From assembly GCA_934229335.1 (NCBI GenBank), contig CAKQDQ010000090.1, positions 1 to 10,142 of the forward strand: a stretch of DNA of 10,142 nt, read 5' to 3'. The notes below the pieces were generated by a model. It searched no databases. It was given only the letters and a program-made list of their open reading frames with translations, and was not told the origin of the DNA. Shown here piece by piece: positions 6,645 to 10,142 of this stretch. The position numbers were made by a program, and so were the translations under genes. The stretch is from an uncultured Prevotella sp. (GTDB taxonomy: Bacteria > Bacteroidota > Bacteroidia > Bacteroidales > Bacteroidaceae). Position 1 is the stretch's first letter; the number at the start of each line of letters is the position of its first letter.

Positions 6645-9614
6645 TCAGCCTTCGCAACGACGGTACATCTTAGGCGACATACCATACTTCTTCTTAAACG
6701 AATTATAAAAATAAGTAGCGTTACGGTATCCTGCCTTCAGCATAATCTCTTCGATAGTGGCGTTAGTATCTTTCAAAAGACCTGCGGCATATTCCAGTCG
6801 AGCACTGTGGAGATGCTGTACGGGAGTCTCGCCTGTTAGCTCCTTCACGCGTTTATAGAACTGGGTGCGACCGAGATTCATGGTCTCAGCCCATTGTTCT
6901 ACGGAGAAATTCTCCTCGCCTATATGTGCCAGCAACATCGACGTCATGCGGTCAAGAAACTTCTTGTCTTTAACGTCTGTCAGCACCTCTTTCTTCTCTT
7001 GTGCCTTGTCTGCACTGTTGGTGTGTGCAGACAGTTCTAAGACACTACGCACACGTTCTAAAAGTACCTGCCCACTGAAGGGTTTAACTATGTAGTCTGT
7101 TGCGCCAGAGCGCAGACTACGCAGTTGGTGCGCGTCATCGCCATAGAACGAAAGGTGAATAACAGGCAGCGCGGGAAGATTCTCATGCACACGATGGGTC
7201 AGTTCGTATCCTGCCTTCTCATCGTTGGTAATGTCGAGAAGAATCAAGGAGGGGTGATGCGTGGCTATCATACTCTCGCACTCCTCTAATTGGGGCTGAC
7301 CGATAACACGGAAATAGGGGTTCAGAGTATCAGTGAGATGCGTCAAGTTGTCCTCATCGTCCTCTATTATCAGTATTGTGATATGATTGATAGGCGGTGG
7401 AGCCATTTCGCGAAATTCAGTTTCCTCGGCATGAATACAGGAAACAATCTGGCGAAAGCGTTCCTCCGTTTCTACATTTATAGAGTCTGCCTCTGCCTTC
7501 ACCTGTATTTCCATGTCGTTCAGTTTATGGAATTGGCGTATCATATCCATTATTCTCATCATACGCTTAGAACCTCGTCGCAGACTCTGTACCGTGGTCT
7601 TCGACGTTCCGTTAATCTTCACATTCTCGGAAGCACCATGAAGCACGGTGACAGGATTGCTCAGTTCGCGCTCTATGCGGTCATAAAAGTCCTTCTTGAA
7701 CGCTGATACCCTGCGTTCCACGTCTATCTGGCGATGAAGAGTCAAGATGCGGCGGCTTGTGCGCCACACTATAGTGATGATGGCAACCAACAGAAGAGAA
7801 TAAACAGTCCATGCCCACCATGTGTTCCACAAGGGTGGGTTGATGGTAAACTCATAAGTAGTCTCCTTGCCCCATTGCCCCATACCGTTGTTAGAGCGAA
7901 CATGAAAAACATAGTGCCCAGGGGGTAACTTCCTGTATATCACGCTATGCTCGTTGGTGGGCTGACACCACGCGGTGTCGAAACCTTCAAGCCAATATTG
8001 GTAAAGCACACTGTTGAGCGAAGAATACTGGAAGTTAGAGAAGAAGAAAGTAAGGTTGTGTTCCTTGTAATTGAGGTCAGCGTTCGCTAATGTCGAGTTC
8101 TCTCCGTTTATAACAAAAGAGGTAATGGAGGTATTAGGCAGTGTGTTGTTGGTAACAGTTGCCTCAGGCTCTATCTCTATTAAACCATCGTGAGTGCCGA
8201 ACATCAGGTGCCCGTTTGACAGGCAAACAGCGGCACGCTCATTAAAAACATTCGCCAAAGGACTGATGGGGAAATGCAAGTTGCGCGTATCGCCAGTAGT
8301 AGGATTAATGTATGACAGTCCATCTTCCGTACCAACCCAGATATTGCCTTTAGTATCTTCCACAATGCTGTATACATTATTGTTAGGAAGTCCGTTGCTT
8401 GTGCTGTAGAATGTCGCCTTCGGTTCTATGGCAGAACAGTCATATTTCAGTATGCCTTTGCCAATGCTTCCTGCCCAGATATTGCCGTTCACATCTTTGC
8501 ATAGGCAAACAAAATAGCCTGCGGCAACGCCACGAGGCGATAGTGTCGTGCTGTGTGCGTCAAAAACGTAAAGGGAGTCTTCGGCAGCCACCCACCATTG
8601 CCCTTTACTATCAAATATCATGTCATGGCAATTCTTGCCTCTAAGAAGGGTCTTAACGCCTTTATTCCCTATTATTGCCACTCCACCTTGTAGCATGGCT
8701 ACTCTGACATTGCCGTTGGCGTCTTCCATTATCTTATATATGTGTGGCGATGGCAGCCCCTTTATGTTTTCATTGTCTACCCACAACCCTGCGCCACGAG
8801 TGCCTATCCATAATTGTCCATGCCTGTCAACCATAGTGGAATACACCCTTTGGGGAGCGTGTTTCATGAAGTTGACTGTATGCTTCTGTGTGTCATACGT
8901 GTAAATATCCCCTAATTGGTTGCCTATGCACAAGGTGTTTCTGCCTAAGCGAGCAATGCTTCTTATATGGTTATTGTCATTTATCGTGGCGTTGTTGACC
9001 AACAGCCAGTGCGAGTAGTTTTGTGTATTCATCCTAATGCACAGTATACCTAAATAGTCTGCCGCAACCCATATACAACCAGTATTGTCTACAAAGAGAG
9101 TTGTTAAGAAAGGGTAGTCCTTCATGCCGTCATTGATTATGCGTGTCAGTTCCCCCGTGCGTTTGTCGTACAGGAACAAACCGCTGCCATAGGTAGAAAT
9201 AGCCTCCGTATAATCATCAACGTCAGCTACATGGAAGTGGTCATTGTGCGTGTAGGCAATAACGTCCTTGGGTATCAACTGCCACGACTGTTTCGCATTG
9301 TTCTTGCCCCTGCGCTCCAGTTTGCCAGCACCCATTCTTACCCATTCCGCATCACGTGTTCGCAGCACTTCCGACCTTATGCTTCTATGGTGTGCGTTGT
9401 TATTGATTTGCGTGACGCTGTAGCCATCATAACGACACACACCGTTAGCAGTCTCTATACATACGTAACCAGTGTTGTCCTGCCATATACGGGTCACAAT
9501 GTTTGTGGGCAGACCGTTAATGGTAGATAGGCGTTGTACTGTAAAGTCGTAATTGCGAGCTTGACATATAACTGTAGCAACAATCAAGGTTAATAGTAAT
9601 AATACTCTCTTCAT
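6645..9614 (-). CDS. HTCS-like membrane regulator lacking its histidine-kinase catalytic domain
   Basis: A 989-residue protein if started at 9614 (MKRVLLLLTLIV..., signal peptide to about residue 19). An in-frame ATG at 9632 would add six residues (MYYICS); I prefer 9614 for its compact signal peptide. Residues about 22-490 are beta-propeller blades with repeated D-x-x-G-x-I-W-V-G motifs (for example DTKGNIWVGT at 420). A Y_Y_Y domain spans about 520-591 and one membrane helix 599-617. A remnant dimerisation region (about 634-700) follows, where the expected His of HELRTP is Arg649 in RELSNP. No N, G1, F or G2 ATP-binding boxes follow. The receiver (744-861) keeps the acidic pair D752/D753, phosphoacceptor D794, S822 and K844. 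An AraC-type helix-turn-helix domain (about 899-987) ends the protein. Normal HTCS proteins are about 1,300-1,400 residues. It probably senses a periplasmic oligosaccharide and activates nearby enzyme genes, but by a route without its own kinase. Confidence 0.88.
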   Translation of the reverse strand: MKRVLLLLTLIVATVICQARNYDFTVQRLSTINGLPTNIVTRIWQDNTGYVCIETANGVCRYDGYSVTQINNNAHHRSIRSEVLRTRDAEWVRMGAGKLERRGKNNAKQSWQLIPKDVIAYTHNDHFHVADVDDYTEAISTYGSGLFLYDKRTGELTRIINDGMKDYPFLTTLFVDNTGCIWVAADYLGILCIRMNTQNYSHWLLVNNATINDNNHIRSIARLGRNTLCIGNQLGDIYTYDTQKHTVNFMKHAPQRVYSTMVDRHGQLWIGTRGAGLWVDNENIKGLPSPHIYKIMEDANGNVRVAMLQGGVAIIGNKGVKTLLRGKNCHDMIFDSKGQWWVAAEDSLYVFDAHSTTLSPRGVAAGYFVCLCKDVNGNIWAGSIGKGILKYDCSAIEPKATFYSTSNGLPNNNVYSIVEDTKGNIWVGTEDGLSYINPTTGDTRNLHFPISPLANVFNERAAVCLSNGHLMFGTHDGLIEIEPEATVTNNTLPNTSITSFVINGENSTLANADLNYKEHNLTFFFSNFQYSSLNSVLYQYWLEGFDTAWCQPTNEHSVIYRKLPPGHYVFHVRSNNGMGQWGKETTYEFTINPPLWNTWWAWTVYSLLLVAIITIVWRTSRRILTLHRQIDVERRVSAFKKDFYDRIERELSNPVTVLHGASENVKINGTSKTTVQSLRRGSKRMMRIMDMIRQFHKLNDMEIQVKAEADSINVETEERFRQIVSCIHAEETEFREMAPPPINHITILIIEDDEDNLTHLTDTLNPYFRVIGQPQLEECESMIATHHPSLILLDITNDEKAGYELTHRVHENLPALPVIHLSFYGDDAHQLRSLRSGATDYIVKPFSGQVLLERVRSVLELSAHTNSADKAQEKKEVLTDVKDKKFLDRMTSMLLAHIGEENFSVEQWAETMNLGRTQFYKRVKELTGETPVQHLHSARLEYAAGLLKDTNATIEEIMLKAGYRNATYFYNSFKKKYGMSPKMYRRCEG

Positions 9615-9618
9615 GCTG

Positions 9619-9653
9619 CAAATATAGTACATTTTTTTCTAAGTGTGAACAAA
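9619..9653 (-). promoter_or_regulatory. Candidate promoter abutting the regulator start
   Basis: On the minus strand TATATTTG (9619-9626) matches the -7 consensus exactly, and a TTTG lies at 9650-9653. The 23-base spacing is longer than usual. The -7 box ends only four bases before the ATG at 9614, so this promoter would give an almost leaderless mRNA and would exclude the ATG at 9632. A second minus-strand -7 box lies at 9698-9705. Confidence 0.3.
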
Positions 9654-9666
9654 AATAATAGCAAAA

Positions 9667-9682
9667 ACAACATTTATGTTGT
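9667..9682. promoter_or_regulatory. Perfect 16-bp palindrome, possible operator
   Basis: ACAACAT-TT-ATGTTGT is a perfect 7-2-7 dyad in the gap between the divergent regulator and GH27 genes. It overlaps the region where a -33 element for the plus-strand promoter would lie and falls just downstream of the minus-strand -7 box at 9698-9705. It could bind a dimeric regulator. It has no adjacent T-run on either strand to suggest a terminator. Confidence 0.4.
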
Positions 9683-9697
9683 AAAAAAGTTATTACC

Positions 9698-9705
9698 CAA
9701 ATGTA
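9698..9705 (-). promoter_or_regulatory. Candidate -7 box for the regulator gene
   Basis: TACATTTG on the minus strand matches TAnnTTTG exactly and would give a leader of about 75-80 bases before the ATG at 9614. No TTTG is visible at the usual upstream distance. It shares two bases with the oppositely directed -7 box at 9704-9711. Confidence 0.35.
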
Positions 9706-9711
9706 ATTTTG
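9704..9711 (+). promoter_or_regulatory. Candidate -7 box for the GH27 gene
   Basis: TAATTTTG matches TAnnTTTG exactly on the plus strand. A weak -33 (GTTG at 9678-9681, inside the palindrome) lies 22 bases upstream. The predicted leader to the ATG at 9811 is about 90 bases. That is long enough for binding or leader-level control, but no riboswitch was recognised. Confidence 0.4.
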
Positions 9712-9810
9712 CAGGTGAAAACCAGAACTAAGTAGAATCATAATTGATTACCTATTACTATAATATGGTTCAATAAATAATTCAGAACACTAACTTAGAA
9801 CAAAAAAGAT

Positions 9811-10142
9811 ATGATAAAGCGTTTTTTATGTATAATGGCAGTCTTTGCCATATATGCGAATGTAAATGCGCAGGCTCTTGGCAAGAGCCAACTCCCTACC
9901 ATGGGCTGGAGTTCGTGGAACACTTATCACGTAAACATCAGCGACTCGCTCATCATCAAACAAGCCAATGCGATGGTGAAGTCAGGACTAAAGGAAGCTG
10001 GTTACTCGTACATAAACATCGACGATGGATATTTCGGTGGGCGAGATTCTAAGACAGGACGGTTGCTAATTCATCCTACTCGTTTCCCGAAGGGGTTGAA
10101 GAAGGTTGTAGACCACGTTCACGGACTTGGACTGAAGGCTGG
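9811..10142 (+). CDS. GH27 alpha-galactosidase-type enzyme, N-terminal part
   Basis: The reading frame opens at the ATG at 9811 in an A-rich context (caaaaaagatATG) and runs off the right edge after 110 codons. A signal peptide (hydrophobic about 5-16, cleavage near NA|QA, residues 19-22) sends it out of the cytoplasm. The mature start shows the GH27 hallmark PTMGWSSWNTY (29-39), then a helix with AMVKSGLKEAGYSYINIDDGY (54-74), RDSKTGRL, FPKGLKKVVDHVHGLGLKAG. The Asp pair at 71-72 corresponds to the substrate-binding 'IDD' of alpha-galactosidases. The catalytic Asp of the K-Y/F-D motif lies beyond the window. Most GH27 enzymes release terminal alpha-galactose; some are alpha-N-acetylgalactosaminidases or beta-L-arabinopyranosidases, which cannot be excluded. 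It is divergent from the HTCS-like regulator, which suggests that regulator controls it. Confidence 0.88.
   Translation, partial: MIKRFLCIMAVFAIYANVNAQALGKSQLPTMGWSSWNTYHVNISDSLIIKQANAMVKSGLKEAGYSYINIDDGYFGGRDSKTGRLLIHPTRFPKGLKKVVDHVHGLGLKA

Noticed and set aside
7290..7706. 138-codon plus-strand open frame across the regulator's receiver and dimerisation region
   Set aside because: The opposite strand encodes a receiver with all key residues in frame; the plus-strand translation has no domain pattern.
7386..7715. Frameshift or sequencing error as the cause of the missing kinase domain
   Set aside because: The frame is open from signal peptide to the AraC domain, and the dimerisation helices and receiver are both in the same frame, so no frameshift is needed; an in-frame deletion remains possible.
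9517..9741. 74-codon minus-strand open frame overlapping the regulator start
   Set aside because: It overlaps the regulator's signal peptide in another frame and crosses the promoter region; aromatic- and Cys-rich with no family resemblance.
9828..10052. 74-codon plus-strand open frame near the right edge
   Set aside because: It is out of frame with the GH27 coding sequence that opens at 9811 and carries the MGWSSWN and IDD motifs.

Overview
The window looks like chromosomal DNA from a Bacteroidales bacterium, most likely Prevotella/Segatella-like. The signs are TAnnTTTG-type -7 promoter boxes, mostly A-rich rather than Shine-Dalgarno start contexts, a regulator built like a Bacteroidetes hybrid two-component system (HTCS), and several secreted proteins for carbohydrate use. 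No rRNA, tRNA, CRISPR array or complete insertion sequence was seen.

Left part (1-590): the start of a minus-strand gene of the PD-(D/E)XK / Rpn 'transposase-like nuclease' type runs off the left edge, behind a good Bacteroidetes promoter. The gap before the next gene holds a roughly 194-bp imperfect palindrome (281-474) that resembles a small mobile element (MITE-like) or other palindromic intergenic repeat.

Stress-type operon (591-1921): three closely spaced plus-strand genes encode an ECF-type sigma factor, a 109-residue single-pass membrane protein placed like an anti-sigma factor, and a small secreted Spy/CpxP-like protein. The arrangement parallels ECF systems that pair an anti-sigma factor with a CpxP-like periplasmic sensor.

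Carbohydrate region (2054-10142): a 783-residue secreted protein joins a Cthe_2159-like beta-helix to an alpha/beta-hydrolase with a visible Ser-Asp-His triad, and a terminator hairpin follows it. Next comes a 661-residue secreted protein that resembles the six-hairpin glycosidases. Convergent to it is an HTCS-like membrane regulator, and divergent from that regulator is the start of a GH27 alpha-galactosidase-type enzyme that runs off the right edge. The 9615-9810 intergenic region has overlapping, oppositely oriented -7 boxes and a perfect 16-bp palindrome, so the regulator and the GH27 gene may share control. No SusC/SusD pair lies in the window.

The most unusual feature is the regulator. 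It keeps the beta-propeller sensor, Y_Y_Y domain, one membrane segment, the two-helix dimerisation region, a receiver with its phosphoacceptor Asp, and an AraC-type DNA-binding domain. However, the phosphoacceptor His position is Arg, and the whole ATP-binding kinase domain appears to be missing. It looks like an HTCS that has lost its kinase without losing its reading frame.
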